Assembly: GCA_030427205.1 (NCBI GenBank)
Contig: JAUHXC010000052.1
Location: forward strand, 1-61,473
Length of the DNA stretch: 61,473 nt
Origin: a bacterium
Lineage (GTDB): Bacteria; Myxococcota_A; Bradymonadia; UBA7976; UBA1532
Direction: 5' to 3'
Of the stretch, positions 22,843-32,006 are shown one piece after another. Made by a program: the position numbers and the translations under genes. Positions within the stretch are counted from its first letter, which is position 1, and the number at the start of each line of letters is the position of its first letter. The notes beneath the pieces are model-generated. The model did no database searches, was not told the DNA's origin, and saw nothing but the letters and a program-made list of their open reading frames with translations.

Positions 22843-24636
22843 TCAGCTGGGGATACCGAGGATGGTCAGCCCGGCGTTGACGATGCCGAGCAGGCCTTCG
22901 CCGGCCACCAGCCCCGACGCGAGCGCGAAGTCGTACTTGCTGACCGAGGTGGGGTTCTTCGCCCGCCAGATGAGCCAGACGATGGTGCCGTAGACCATCA
23001 CCAGCGAGTAGTAGGCCGGGATGATGAAGGCGATGCCCATCGCCAGCCCGCTGGGCACGTACTTCTTGATGCCGTCGACCTTGCGCAGCAGCGCGCTGAG
23101 CGCGCCGATGATCGAGGCGACGATCACCGCCTCGAGGGCGAAGGGCGGCAGCGCGTCGAAGCCCTTGGCGAGCAGCTCGGCCATGGCCTTCCAGGCGAAG
23201 GCGGCCGGCGCGGGCAGCTTGTCGCCGCCGATCTCGTAGGCCTGGGTGAAGACGATGTAGACCGGCACCACGAAGATCACGCCCGCGCAGATGCCGGCGA
23301 GCTGGGCGAGGAACTGCTTGCGCGGCGAGGCGCCGAGCAGGTGGCCGGTCTTGAGGTCCTGCATCATGTCGCCGGCCTGCGAGGCGCCGGCGCCGGTGAC
23401 CGCGGCGGCCATCAGGTTGGTGCTCATCTGGCCCGGCGCGAGGCCGCCGTAGACCAGCTGGGTGACCTTGCCCATGCCGCCGACCGGGTTGATGTCGGTC
23501 TCACCCACCGAGCGCACCGCGACGATGGCCAGGATCGACGACAGCGCGACGGCGACGACGGTCATCCACCAGGCGATGTCGAAGACCATGTAGCCGATGA
23601 CGGTGGCCATCACCGTGCCCATGGCCAGGCCGCCGATCCACCAGCTGTTGGGGATGCGATCCTTGCCCGAGACCTCGCTCTCGCCGCCGCCGCCCGCCGA
23701 GCGGGTCATCGACAGCGCGTTGACGAAGGTGCGCCACGACAAGGCCAGCGCGGTCAGCGCCTCGGCGACCATCAGCGCCACGCCGGGCCACAACAGCCAG
23801 CCGCGCACGCCGTCGGCGTAGCTCATCACCGCGCCGGGGGCCCAGCCGGCGTCCTTGGCGATCGGGCCCAGGATGGCCCACGCGCCCACCGCGCCGATGA
23901 GCAGCGAGAACGAGACCCGCGGACCGATCAGGAAGCCGGCCCCGAAGAGGCTGGGCCCGAGGTAGAGCTTGAAGCCCCAGGCGGCGGCGGTGGCCAGCGC
24001 GCCGACCTCGAACCACGTGTGCAGCGGCGGCATCTCGATCTCGGGCACGAAGTGCGCCGTCAGGGTGAAGACCCCGGCGAAGATCCCGGCGTAGATCAGC
24101 ACCTTGGCCTTCTTGAGCGCCTCGCCGGCGTCGCTGAACATCGCCAGGATGGTCTCGGCGGTCGCCGTGCCCGTCGGGAAGCGCAGCTTGTCGACCTCGA
24201 CCACCTGCCGCCGCAGCGGCACCGCGAAGAAGACGCCGAGGAAAGCCACCGCCAGGGCCCAGAGGATCAGCCCGTACCACGGGATCTGATAGCCCAGCAG
24301 GTTCATCGCCGGGATGGCCGCCACCAGACCGGCGGCGCTGGACATCGAGCCGGCCGCCGAGCCGGCGGTCTGGGCGATGTTGGTCTCGAGCACCGAGATG
24401 CTCTTGCCGGCGATCTTGAACGCGGCGAAGCCGAGCACCGCCGAGATGATCGAGGCCCCGAAGGTCCAGCCGATCTTGAGGCCGATGTAGATGTTGGTGC
24501 AGGAGACGACGCTGCCGATCAGGCAGCCGACCACCACCGCGCGCAGTGAGAGCTGCGCCTCGTTGGGCGCGGGGAAGTACTTCTGGTCGCTGGGCGGCGC
24601 GGCCGCGCCGTCCTTCTGCAACGACACGTCTGACAT
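22843..24636 (-). CDS. OPT family oligopeptide transporter
   Basis: A 597-residue polytopic inner-membrane protein with about 14 hydrophobic segments. It belongs to the OPT family, whose members import small peptides or metal chelates with protons. Typical sequence includes NIYIGLKIGWTFGASIISAV near the N-terminus and NIAQTAGSAAGSMSSAAGL. The ATG at 24636 was chosen because GGAGGAGGAG lies just before it; an upstream ATG would include this site. The gene lies downstream of trkH on the same strand with a 103-base gap, and its substrate is unknown. Confidence 0.9.
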   Translation of the reverse strand: MSDVSLQKDGAAAPPSDQKYFPAPNEAQLSLRAVVVGCLIGSVVSCTNIYIGLKIGWTFGASIISAVLGFAAFKIAGKSISVLETNIAQTAGSAAGSMSSAAGLVAAIPAMNLLGYQIPWYGLILWALAVAFLGVFFAVPLRRQVVEVDKLRFPTGTATAETILAMFSDAGEALKKAKVLIYAGIFAGVFTLTAHFVPEIEMPPLHTWFEVGALATAAAWGFKLYLGPSLFGAGFLIGPRVSFSLLIGAVGAWAILGPIAKDAGWAPGAVMSYADGVRGWLLWPGVALMVAEALTALALSWRTFVNALSMTRSAGGGGESEVSGKDRIPNSWWIGGLAMGTVMATVIGYMVFDIAWWMTVVAVALSSILAIVAVRSVGETDINPVGGMGKVTQLVYGGLAPGQMSTNLMAAAVTGAGASQAGDMMQDLKTGHLLGASPRKQFLAQLAGICAGVIFVVPVYIVFTQAYEIGGDKLPAPAAFAWKAMAELLAKGFDALPPFALEAVIVASIIGALSALLRKVDGIKKYVPSGLAMGIAFIIPAYYSLVMVYGTIVWLIWRAKNPTSVSKYDFALASGLVAGEGLLGIVNAGLTILGIPS

Positions 24637-24739
24637 CGGCGGCTCCTCCTCCATGCCGGGCGCGCGCAGCATGGATCGAGCGCGCCGGATGCTCAAGAAC
24701 TATGGCGGGGGCGTGACGGCGGCGGGGCAGCGCCGCGGG

Positions 24740-26314
24740 TCAGCGCCGCCAGAACGCGGGGGTGAGCAGCACCAGCAGGGTGTAGATCTCGAGCCGGCCG
24801 AAGATCATCAGCGTCATGCTGACCCACTTGGCCTCGGTGGCGAGCACCGCGTAGTTGTCGTAGGGGCCGACGTCGCCCAGCCCCGGGCCGATGTTGCCCA
24901 GGCTGCTCGCGGCGCAGGTGAACGCGGTCAGCACGTCCTGGCCGTCGATGCAGAAGAAGACCGTGCCGATGGTCAGCAGCGCGCCGTAGGCCCCCGCGAA
25001 GCCGGCCACCGCCCGGATGATGTCGTCGCTGACCACCTTGCCGCCCAGCCTGACCGGGCGCTTGGCGTGCGGGTGGCTGAGGAAGAACAGCTCGCGGATC
25101 CAGACCTTGGCGATGAGCATGTGGCGCACGACCTTGAAGCCGCCGCTGGTGCTGCCGGCGCTGCCGCCGACGAACATCAGCGCGATCATCGTCAACAGCG
25201 CCACCGGGGCGTAGGTCCACAGCTCGAAGTCGGCGCTGGCGTAGCCGGTGGTGGTGATGATCGACAGCACCTGGAAGGCGGCCACCCGGACCGCCTCGGC
25301 CACCTCGAAGCCTTGCCCGGCGCTCATCAACGAGACGGTGACCGCGACGGTGGCCGCGACGCACAGGCCGGTGTAGGCCTTCCACTCCGGATCGCGCCAG
25401 AAGACACGCCAGCGCCCGCGCAGCGCGAAGAAGTGCAGGGTGAAGTTCATGCCCGCCACCCACATGAACAGGGTGATGACCCACTCGACGTAGCCGCTGT
25501 GGAACCCGGCGACCGACAGGGCCCGGGTGCTGAAGCCGCCGGTGGCCATGGTGGCCATGGTGTGGCAGATCGACTCGAAGGCGCTCATGCCGGCGGCCGA
25601 CAACAGCACGAACAGGAGCGCCGAGAGCAGCAGATAGACCTTCCACAAGAGCTTGGCGGTCTCGGCGACCCGCGGGGCGAGCTTGTCGGTGGTCGGGCCG
25701 GGGGTCTCGGCCTTCATCAGCTGCATGCCGCCGACGCCGAGCAGCGGCAGGATGGCCACCCCGAGCACGATGATGCCCATGCCGCCGAGATAGTGGGTCA
25801 TCGAGCGCCACAGCAGGATGCCCCGCGGCAGGCCCGGTCGGCCGTCGGGGGTCAGCCCGGCCACGTCGCCCCACAGCCCGTCGTTGATGATGCTCGCGCC
25901 GGTGGTCGTGAAGCCGCTGATCGATTCGAAGGCGGCCGAGGTGAAGCTGCAGAAGTCGCTGCCCACCTCGGTGACCCCCGGCAGGCACAGGCCGCCCGGC
26001 GCCATGTGGGCGTACAGCCAGTAGGGCAGCGCGCCGATGAGCCCGCTGAGCGTCCAGCCGAGCCCCACGATCAAGAAGCCCTCGCGGTGGCCGATGGCGG
26101 TGCGCCGCGCCCAGCGGCGGGTGAGCACGAAGAGCACGAGCCCGCCGCCCGCCGTGATGCCCGTCGCCCAGACGTGCCCCCACAGGTCGGGGCTCTTGTC
26201 GTAGAAGGCCAGCGCCGCCGACGGCGCCATCCCGGCGGCGAGCAGCACCATCAGCCCGCCGATGAGGTGGAGCAGCAGCCCCATCCGCAAGAGCCAGCTC
26301 GTGCGTCTACGCAT
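24740..26314 (-). CDS. trkH: Trk-type potassium uptake channel subunit TrkH
   Basis: A 524-residue inner-membrane potassium transporter with repeated membrane-pore-membrane segments. A selectivity-filter Gly is seen in SFTSAAFESISGFTTTGAS (about 123-141) and further pore-like segments occur in MATMATGGFSTRALSVAGF and ITTTGYASADF. Length and layout fit TrkH/KtrB. It starts 21 bases after the trkA stop, so both form one unit: TrkA gates this channel. Confidence 0.93.
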   Translation of the reverse strand: MRRRTSWLLRMGLLLHLIGGLMVLLAAGMAPSAALAFYDKSPDLWGHVWATGITAGGGLVLFVLTRRWARRTAIGHREGFLIVGLGWTLSGLIGALPYWLYAHMAPGGLCLPGVTEVGSDFCSFTSAAFESISGFTTTGASIINDGLWGDVAGLTPDGRPGLPRGILLWRSMTHYLGGMGIIVLGVAILPLLGVGGMQLMKAETPGPTTDKLAPRVAETAKLLWKVYLLLSALLFVLLSAAGMSAFESICHTMATMATGGFSTRALSVAGFHSGYVEWVITLFMWVAGMNFTLHFFALRGRWRVFWRDPEWKAYTGLCVAATVAVTVSLMSAGQGFEVAEAVRVAAFQVLSIITTTGYASADFELWTYAPVALLTMIALMFVGGSAGSTSGGFKVVRHMLIAKVWIRELFFLSHPHAKRPVRLGGKVVSDDIIRAVAGFAGAYGALLTIGTVFFCIDGQDVLTAFTCAASSLGNIGPGLGDVGPYDNYAVLATEAKWVSMTLMIFGRLEIYTLLVLLTPAFWRR

Positions 26315-26335
26315 CGAAGGCTCGGCCCGCGCCGG

Positions 26336-27703
26336 TCATTCGCGGTCGACCCGCCGTTGCAGCATGCGCTCGACCTCGGCGATGGCCGACGTGCGGGCGA
26401 CGACCAGCACGTGGTCGCCCTCTTCGATGACCGTCTGCCCGCGGGGCACGAGCACCGTGCGGCCGCGCACGATGGCGGCGATGACCACGCCCGGCGGCAG
26501 CTTGAGGTCACGCAGCGCGGTGCCCACCGCGTCGCTGGTGAGCTGCGCTTCGAACTCGAGCGCCTCGGCCTGCTGGTCGTCGCCGAGCGCGCGCACCGCG
26601 ACCACCCGCCCGTGGCGGATGTAGTGCATGATCGAGCTGACCGCCAGCAGCCGCGGGCTGATGCACACGTCGAAGCCGATGGCCTTGATCAGCGGCTGGT
26701 AGTCGCTGCGGTTGGTCGTCGCGATGATGCGCCCCGCGCCCAGCCGGCGGGCGAGCAGGGCCGACATCACGTTGACCTCTTCGTCGCGGCCGCAGGCGAC
26801 CACCGCCTGCATCTCGCCGATGTTCTCCTCGGCGAGCAGGTCGGCGTCGGTCGGGTTGCCGTGGATGACCACCGCCTCGGGCAGCTGCTCGGCCACCCAG
26901 CGCGCCAGCCGCGGGTCGGGCTCGAAGAGCTTGGGCTTGATGCCCCGGGCGCACAGATCGGCCGCCAGGAAGCGGCCCACCTTGCTGCCGCCGAAGATCG
27001 CCACCCGGTTGACCGGCTGCACCCGGATCCCGCAGGTGGACAAGACCTTGCCCACGTCGTCGCTGGCGGCGGTCAGGTAGAGGTCGTCCCCCGGCAGGAT
27101 CACGTCGGTGCCCCGGGGGATGATGATCCGGTCGTCGCGGCGGATGGCGGCGACGAGCACCTCGGCCTCGAGGCTGCGGTCAGGCAGGTCGAGCAGCCGC
27201 AGCCCGGCCAGCGGCGAGGTGGCCCGCACCTCGATGCCGATGAGCTGCACCCGGCCCTCGGCGAACTCGGCCATCTCGATGACCGCCGGATAGCGCAGGA
27301 TGCCCAGGATCTTGTCGGCGCTGAGCCGCTCGGGGTTGATCGCCAGGTCGATGGTCACCCGCTCGTCGCCGAAGATGCGCGGGTCGAGGTAGCTCTGGTC
27401 GCGCACCCGGGCGATCTTGATCATGTCCGGCCGGCCGAGGATCGCCGCGTTGAGGCAGGCGACGATGTTGACCTCGTCGCTGTCGGTGACCGCCACGAGC
27501 ATCTCGCACTCGGCGATGCCCGCCTCTTCGAGCACCGACGGCCGGGCGCCGTGGCCCCGCAGCCCCTGGATGTCGAGCCCCTCCGTCGCCCGCTCGAGCG
27601 CGCTCTCGTTGCGCTCGACGAGCACCACGTCATGGCCCTCGTTGACCAGCCGGGCGGCGATGTTGAAACCCACCTCGCCAGCCCCGGCCACCAGGATCTT
27701 CAA
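26336..27703 (-). CDS. trkA: Trk potassium uptake regulatory protein TrkA
   Basis: A 455-residue cytoplasmic regulator with two RCK units. The first begins KILVAGAGEVGFNIAARL (Rossmann motif GAGEVG) and the second about residue 228 (VNRVAIFGGSKVGRFLA), each followed by a TrkA-C domain (IGIEVRATSPLAG; PPGVVIAAIVRGR). The TTG at 27703 is used: GGAGGG lies seven bases before it and the protein then matches the usual TrkA N-terminus and length (458 in E. coli). An ATG upstream at 27820 would add an implausible extension. It is upstream of trkH in the same operon. Confidence 0.94.
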   Translation of the reverse strand: MKILVAGAGEVGFNIAARLVNEGHDVVLVERNESALERATEGLDIQGLRGHGARPSVLEEAGIAECEMLVAVTDSDEVNIVACLNAAILGRPDMIKIARVRDQSYLDPRIFGDERVTIDLAINPERLSADKILGILRYPAVIEMAEFAEGRVQLIGIEVRATSPLAGLRLLDLPDRSLEAEVLVAAIRRDDRIIIPRGTDVILPGDDLYLTAASDDVGKVLSTCGIRVQPVNRVAIFGGSKVGRFLAADLCARGIKPKLFEPDPRLARWVAEQLPEAVVIHGNPTDADLLAEENIGEMQAVVACGRDEEVNVMSALLARRLGAGRIIATTNRSDYQPLIKAIGFDVCISPRLLAVSSIMHYIRHGRVVAVRALGDDQQAEALEFEAQLTSDAVGTALRDLKLPPGVVIAAIVRGRTVLVPRGQTVIEEGDHVLVVARTSAIAEVERMLQRRVDRE

Positions 27704-27804
27704 CGGTGTCCCTCCGCGCCTTTCGCTGGCCGTGGTGTACCAGATCCCGGCCACAGAATCGCCCGCGTCGTGCGCTCGATACGCACGCCCGATGCGCGGC
27801 GACA

Positions 27805-27834
27805 TTGACACGGCGCCCATCGACCGACTACAGC
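27805..27834 (+). promoter_or_regulatory. Candidate promoter for the mlaE-MCE operon
   Basis: A perfect TTGACA (27805-27810) is followed after 18 bases by TACAGC (27829-27834), which matches three of six -10 positions, 22 bases before the GTG start of mlaE. Confidence 0.4.
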
Positions 27835-27856
27835 GATCGGAACCTCGGGGAAGGCC

Positions 27857-28639
27857 GTGCAGCCGCTCAAGCGCTTCATCGAATCGATCGGGCAGACGGT
27901 CATCGACCTGATCGAAGGACTGGGCCGTTCGACGATCCTGCTCGGCCAGACGCTGATGTGGATCCCGCGGCCGCCCTATCGCATCAAGCAGCTCTTCCAG
28001 GCGATGGAGTTCATCGGCGTCGGCAGCCTCTTCATCGTGCTGCTCACCGGCCTGTTCACCGGCGCGGTCTTCGCGCTGCAGGGGGCCGGGGCGTTCCGCA
28101 TGTTCAACGCCGAGAGCCTGGTGGGCTCGACGGTGGCCATCTCGCTGGCCCGCGAGCTCTCGCCGGTGCTCACCGGGCTGATGGTCACCGGCCGGGCGGG
28201 CAGCGGCATCGCCACCGAGCTCGGCACCATGCGGGTCACCGAGCAGATCGACGCGCTGTACACCATGGCGGTCAACCCGGTGCAGTACCTGATCGTGCCG
28301 CGCTTCATCGCCGGCTTGATCATGGTGCCCTGCCTCAGCGCCCTCTTCACCCTGGTGGGCATGGCCGGCTGCTACTTCGTCGCGGTGGTGCTGCTCGGCA
28401 TCGACGAGGGCACCTTCATCAGCCAGACCAACTGGTTCGTCGACCCCGACGACCTGACCAGCGGGGTGGTCAAGGCCTGCGTCTTCGGCGGCATCTTGAC
28501 GATGGTCGGCTGCTACAAGGGCTTCTACGCCAGCGGCGGCGCCCGCGGCGTGGGGCTGGCGACGACCCAGTCGGTGGTGGTCTCCAGCGTGCTGATCCTC
28601 ATCAGCGACTACTTCCTGACGGCGATGATGTTCGAATGA
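27857..28639 (+). CDS. mlaE: MlaE-type ABC permease (lipid asymmetry / MCE transporter)
   Basis: A 260-residue inner-membrane permease with about five membrane segments, of the MlaE/YrbE family that moves phospholipids between the membranes. Family motifs include FTGAVFALQGAGAF, VISLARELSPVLTGLMVTGR-type sequence (about 95-115), RAGSGIATELGTMRVTEQID and PRFIAGLIMVPCL. It starts at GTG, with GGGGAAGG before it. The MCE-domain protein follows 28 bases later. The ATPase partner MlaF is not next to it. Confidence 0.93.
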   Translation: MQPLKRFIESIGQTVIDLIEGLGRSTILLGQTLMWIPRPPYRIKQLFQAMEFIGVGSLFIVLLTGLFTGAVFALQGAGAFRMFNAESLVGSTVAISLARELSPVLTGLMVTGRAGSGIATELGTMRVTEQIDALYTMAVNPVQYLIVPRFIAGLIMVPCLSALFTLVGMAGCYFVAVVLLGIDEGTFISQTNWFVDPDDLTSGVVKACVFGGILTMVGCYKGFYASGGARGVGLATTQSVVVSSVLILISDYFLTAMMFE

Positions 28640-28667
28640 TGACGGGCCGATGGGTTAGCGTGAGCCG

Positions 28668-30155
28668 GTGAAGGACATCATCACCCCGTTCAAGGTGGGC
28701 GTCGTCGTCGTGGTGGCGGTCGGCGCCTTCATCTGGATGTTCGGCCAGGTCGAAGAAGGCATCGGCGACGACGCGGCGGGCTACGAGGTCTACGCGCTCT
28801 TCGACGACGCCTCGGGGCTCAACCCCAAGACCCGGGTCACCATCGCCGGCATCGACGTCGGCGAGATCGCGCGCATCAAGCTCGAGGGCACCGAGGCCAA
28901 GGTCGTCATCCGGGTCAATACGCCGCTGCGCTCCGACGCGGTCATCGCCAAGAAGCAGGTCAGCCTGCTCGGCGAGTACGGGCTGCAGCTCAGCCCGGGC
29001 TACACCGGCGAGCCGCTGCAGCACGGCGACCAGATCAAGAACATCCAGGTCGACGTCAGCCCGGCCGACCTGATGGCCGACCTCAAGAAGATCACCGCCA
29101 ACGTCACCGACATCACCGAGAGCCTCAAGTCGGTGCTCGGCGGCGGCGAGGGCGAAGAGAAGCTGGTCTCGATCCTGACCAACATCGACCGCTCCGTCGC
29201 CGAGCTGCGCCAGGGCATCGAAGACAACGCGCCCAAGGTCGACCTCGTCGTCGACAACGTCGTCAAGGTCACCGAGCAGGCCCGCCGGCTGACCGGCGAG
29301 TTCCGGGTCAGCGCCACCCGCATCCTCGACGACGCCGAGGCGGTCACCCGCAACGTGCGCGACATCGTCGGCGACAATACCGGCGCGGTGCAGGAGGGCT
29401 TCGACGGGGTCAAGGGCGCGGTGGTGCGGATGCAGGACGCGCTCGACAAGCTCGACGGCACCCTCGACGCCGCCCGCTCGATCGCCACCAAGATCGACGA
29501 GGGCGAGGGCACCATCGGCCGGCTGATCAACGACGACAAGCTCATCGACGACGTCAACGACCTCGTCGACGAGTCGGGCTCGTTCGTGCGTCAGCTCACC
29601 CGGCTGCAGACCATCATCGCCATCCGGGCGGACTACTATCTCTCCCGCGGCGCGGTGCGCAATCAGGTCGACCTGAAGCTGCAGCCCAAGCCCGACAAGT
29701 ACTACCTCATCTCGCTCGTCGACGACCCCCGCGGGGCGACGAGCGTCACCGAGACGGTCATCAGCAGCAGCGACTCCAGCGAAGACCCGGTCATCCGCGA
29801 GCAGCGCACCGTCACCGAAGACCGGTTCCGGCTCTCGCTGCAGTTCGCCAAGCGGCTGTACATGTTCACCGGCCGCATCGGGCTCATCGAGAACGCCGGC
29901 GGCGTCGGCCTCGACGTGCACCTGCTCGGCGACGACCTGCAGATCTCAGCCGACCTCTTCGACTTCGACAGCAACGTCTGGCCCCGGCTGCGGCTCGACG
30001 CGATGTACACCTTCTTCACCCACCTCTACATCGCCGCGGGCGTCGACGAAGTGCTCAACACCGAGCTCACCGACGTCTTCTTCTCCGTCGGGCTGACCTT
30101 CAACGACGAAGACCTGCGGGCGATCCTGGTCACCGCGCCGACGCCCTCGCTCTGA
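28668..30155 (+). CDS. MCE-domain (MlaD-like) protein with C-terminal barrel-like extension
   Basis: A 495-residue protein with an N-terminal membrane anchor (FKVGVVVVVAVGAFIWMFG), an MCE domain (about 40-120: YALFDDASGLNPKTRVTIAG, IDVGEI, LLGEYGLQLSPG), a helical region (about 130-320; many DDAEAV/NDDKLIDDVND heptads) and a C-terminal beta-rich part (about 320-490, YLISLVDDPRG to FFSVGLTFNDED). It is much longer than E. coli MlaD (183 residues). The MCE ring and helical tube carry lipids across the periplasm. The C-terminal part may reach the outer membrane (inference). The GTG start has a weak ribosome-binding site. Confidence 0.88.
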   Translation: MKDIITPFKVGVVVVVAVGAFIWMFGQVEEGIGDDAAGYEVYALFDDASGLNPKTRVTIAGIDVGEIARIKLEGTEAKVVIRVNTPLRSDAVIAKKQVSLLGEYGLQLSPGYTGEPLQHGDQIKNIQVDVSPADLMADLKKITANVTDITESLKSVLGGGEGEEKLVSILTNIDRSVAELRQGIEDNAPKVDLVVDNVVKVTEQARRLTGEFRVSATRILDDAEAVTRNVRDIVGDNTGAVQEGFDGVKGAVVRMQDALDKLDGTLDAARSIATKIDEGEGTIGRLINDDKLIDDVNDLVDESGSFVRQLTRLQTIIAIRADYYLSRGAVRNQVDLKLQPKPDKYYLISLVDDPRGATSVTETVISSSDSSEDPVIREQRTVTEDRFRLSLQFAKRLYMFTGRIGLIENAGGVGLDVHLLGDDLQISADLFDFDSNVWPRLRLDAMYTFFTHLYIAAGVDEVLNTELTDVFFSVGLTFNDEDLRAILVTAPTPSL

Positions 30156-30305
30156 CCCCATACCATCCCCCATGCGGTCTCGAGAGCCATCGATCCTGGT
30201 CCATTCGGGCGAGAGTCCTCCATTGCATGCCCAAAACGGTGCCAGCGCCCCGCGCGATGGTGGGCGGCGTGGCCGCGCGGATCGGGCGGCGATGTCCGGC
30301 GGCGA

Positions 30306-30746
30306 TCAGGCGGGGCGGGCCTCGAGGATCGCCTTGAGCCGGGCGAGGTCCTTGGTGGTCGCGCGGCGCATGGCTGCCGCCATCACCGGCGCGGCAACCC
30401 GGGCGAAGCCGGTCGGCCGGCCGCGGTTGCGCAGGGTCATCCGGCAGCCGGCGCCGTCGGCGGCCCAGGTGTAGGTGGTCTCCATGGGGAACGGGCCCTC
30501 GGCGGTGCGCATCACCAGCCGCTCGCCGGGGATCAGCTCGACGACCTCGTAGGTGTAGGCCAGCCGCCGGCCGAGGAAGCGGGCGACGAAGTCCATGCGC
30601 GCGCCGAGTCGCACCGGTGGTTCGGTGCGCCACTCGACCGAGCGGATGTTGACGTACCACCCGGGCGCGTTGCTCGGGTCGCTGGCGTAGGCGGAGACGA
30701 CCGCCGGCGAGCGGTCGATGAGCGCTTCGACGAGGACGTCGACCAC
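30306..30746 (-). CDS. SRPBCC (START-like) family protein
   Basis: A 146-residue protein of the SRPBCC helix-grip fold: VDVLVEALIDRSPAVVSAYA at the N-terminus, a conserved W in PGWYVNIRSVEWR, and GERLVMRTAEGPFPMETTYTW. Such proteins bind hydrophobic ligands or act as cyclases or regulators. The ligand is unknown. The GTG start is seven bases after the ferredoxin stop. It is the last gene of the minus-strand run and convergent with the MCE gene over 150 bases in which I see no terminator. Confidence 0.78.
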   Translation of the reverse strand: MVDVLVEALIDRSPAVVSAYASDPSNAPGWYVNIRSVEWRTEPPVRLGARMDFVARFLGRRLAYTYEVVELIPGERLVMRTAEGPFPMETTYTWAADGAGCRMTLRNRGRPTGFARVAAPVMAAAMRRATTKDLARLKAILEARPA

Positions 30747-30753
30747 GGCGGGC

Positions 30754-31089
30754 TCAGCGGCCCTCGTTGATCCAGTCGTCGTTGCGGAAGCGGGAGTTGG
30801 TCTCGTCGAGGTCGCCGAGGCTCAGCGCCTGCAGATCTTCGTCGTTGGCGTGCAGCTTCTGGGCGCGCTCGAGCAGCTTCGCCTCGGACTCGCGCAGGTC
30901 GGGGTTGGGGATGCAGCACTCCACCGGGCAGACCGACTGGCAGGCTTCATCGCCGTGAAAACCCACGCACTCGGTGCAGCGCTCGGGGTCGATGACGTAG
31001 ATGTCGTCGCCCTCGCTGATGGCCTCGTTGGGGCACTCGGGCTCGCAGGCGCCGCAGTTGATGCACTCTTCGGTGATGAAGGTGGCCAA
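30754..31089 (-). CDS. YfhL-type 2[4Fe-4S] ferredoxin
   Basis: A 111-residue electron carrier. The first cluster motif is CINCGACEPECP. The second is CTECVGFHGDEACQSVCP, with the eight-residue insertion characteristic of the YfhL/AlvinFdx class. A C-terminal helix-rich extension (about 75-111) is usual. The TTG start at 31089 follows AGGAGGAG, a strong site, and gives the standard MATFITEECINC beginning. Redox partner unknown; the neighbouring SDR and hydrolase genes are not obvious partners. Confidence 0.9.
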   Translation of the reverse strand: MATFITEECINCGACEPECPNEAISEGDDIYVIDPERCTECVGFHGDEACQSVCPVECCIPNPDLRESEAKLLERAQKLHANDEDLQALSLGDLDETNSRFRNDDWINEGR

Positions 31090-31109
31090 GGTCTCCTCCT
31101 CGTGCGCTC

Positions 31110-32006
31110 TCAGGCGCCGGGTCGTGTGCAGGCCGATACGAAGTCGACCAGCTCGGTCGCAAGCCGAGCGGGCTGGTCATTCTGCACCATGTGTCCGCAG
31201 GCGGGCAAGAGCAGCCGCGGCACGTCGCCGCGCAGCCCGAGCCAGCGCTCGACGCGCTCGCCGACGAGCGGGCTGTCCGCGCCGCCGATCCAGCGCATCG
31301 GGCAGCGGATGCGCCGGAAGAAGGCGGCGGCGGCGGCGTCGGGCATGGGCAGCGGGGCCCGGGTCCGATGCAGCGGATCGTAGCGCCAGCGCAGGCCCGT
31401 CGGGCCGTCGACGGTGGCCCAGCCGGCGAGGCGGCGCACGTCTTCGGGGGCCATGCGCGGGTGCACCCGGCTCAGCCGGGCGGCGGCGTGGTCCAGATCC
31501 CGCAGGGGCCGTTCGGCGGGCGCGAAGGGTGCGGTCTGGTCGAGCCAGGTGGCCATGCGGTCGACGTGGGCCTCGGGCTCGAGCCCCATGGGCCCCAGGC
31601 CCTCGACGAGCAGCAGGCCGTCGGCGGCCTCGGGGCGCGCGCCGAGCCAGAGGCTGGCCACCATCGCGCCCATGGAGTGGGCGACGACGATCAGCCGCTC
31701 GCGGCGCACCGCCCGGGCCACCTGCTCGAGATCGCGCACGTAGTCGGGGAAGTGGTAGTAGCCGCCGGCGCCGACGGGGTCGGTCCGCCCGTGCCCGCGC
31801 CAGTCGAGGGCGACGACGTGCCAGTCGAGCCCCGGCCGGCGGGCGGCGAGGTGCTCGACGGTGAAGGTCCAGCTGCGGCCGAGGTCGAGGAAGCCGTGCA
31901 GCAGGAGCACGGTGGTGCCGCCGCCGCCGTCCCAGACGTCGGCGTGGTGGCGCAGGCCGCCGATGTCGAGCCAGTGATCGCGGGGCGTCTTCGGCAGCGC
32001 GCTCAA
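31110..32006 (-). CDS. Alpha/beta hydrolase
   Basis: A 298-residue serine hydrolase. LLLHGFLDLGRSW provides the HG oxyanion region (about 35), VAHSMGAMVASLW the nucleophile elbow (about 102), GGADSPL near the acid (about 240), and CGHMVQNDQPARLA the His (about 273). The TTG at 32006 overlaps the SDR stop (TTGA) and is the only sensible start before the conserved region. The open frame continues upstream through the SDR gene by chance. The substrate is unknown. Confidence 0.85.
   Translation of the reverse strand: MSALPKTPRDHWLDIGGLRHHADVWDGGGGTTVLLLHGFLDLGRSWTFTVEHLAARRPGLDWHVVALDWRGHGRTDPVGAGGYYHFPDYVRDLEQVARAVRRERLIVVAHSMGAMVASLWLGARPEAADGLLLVEGLGPMGLEPEAHVDRMATWLDQTAPFAPAERPLRDLDHAAARLSRVHPRMAPEDVRRLAGWATVDGPTGLRWRYDPLHRTRAPLPMPDAAAAAFFRRIRCPMRWIGGADSPLVGERVERWLGLRGDVPRLLLPACGHMVQNDQPARLATELVDFVSACTRPGA

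Noticed and set aside
30156..30305. A hidden small gene or terminator between the MCE and SRPBCC genes
   Set aside because: No frame with a ribosome-binding site and no stem with a T-tract is visible in these 150 bases.
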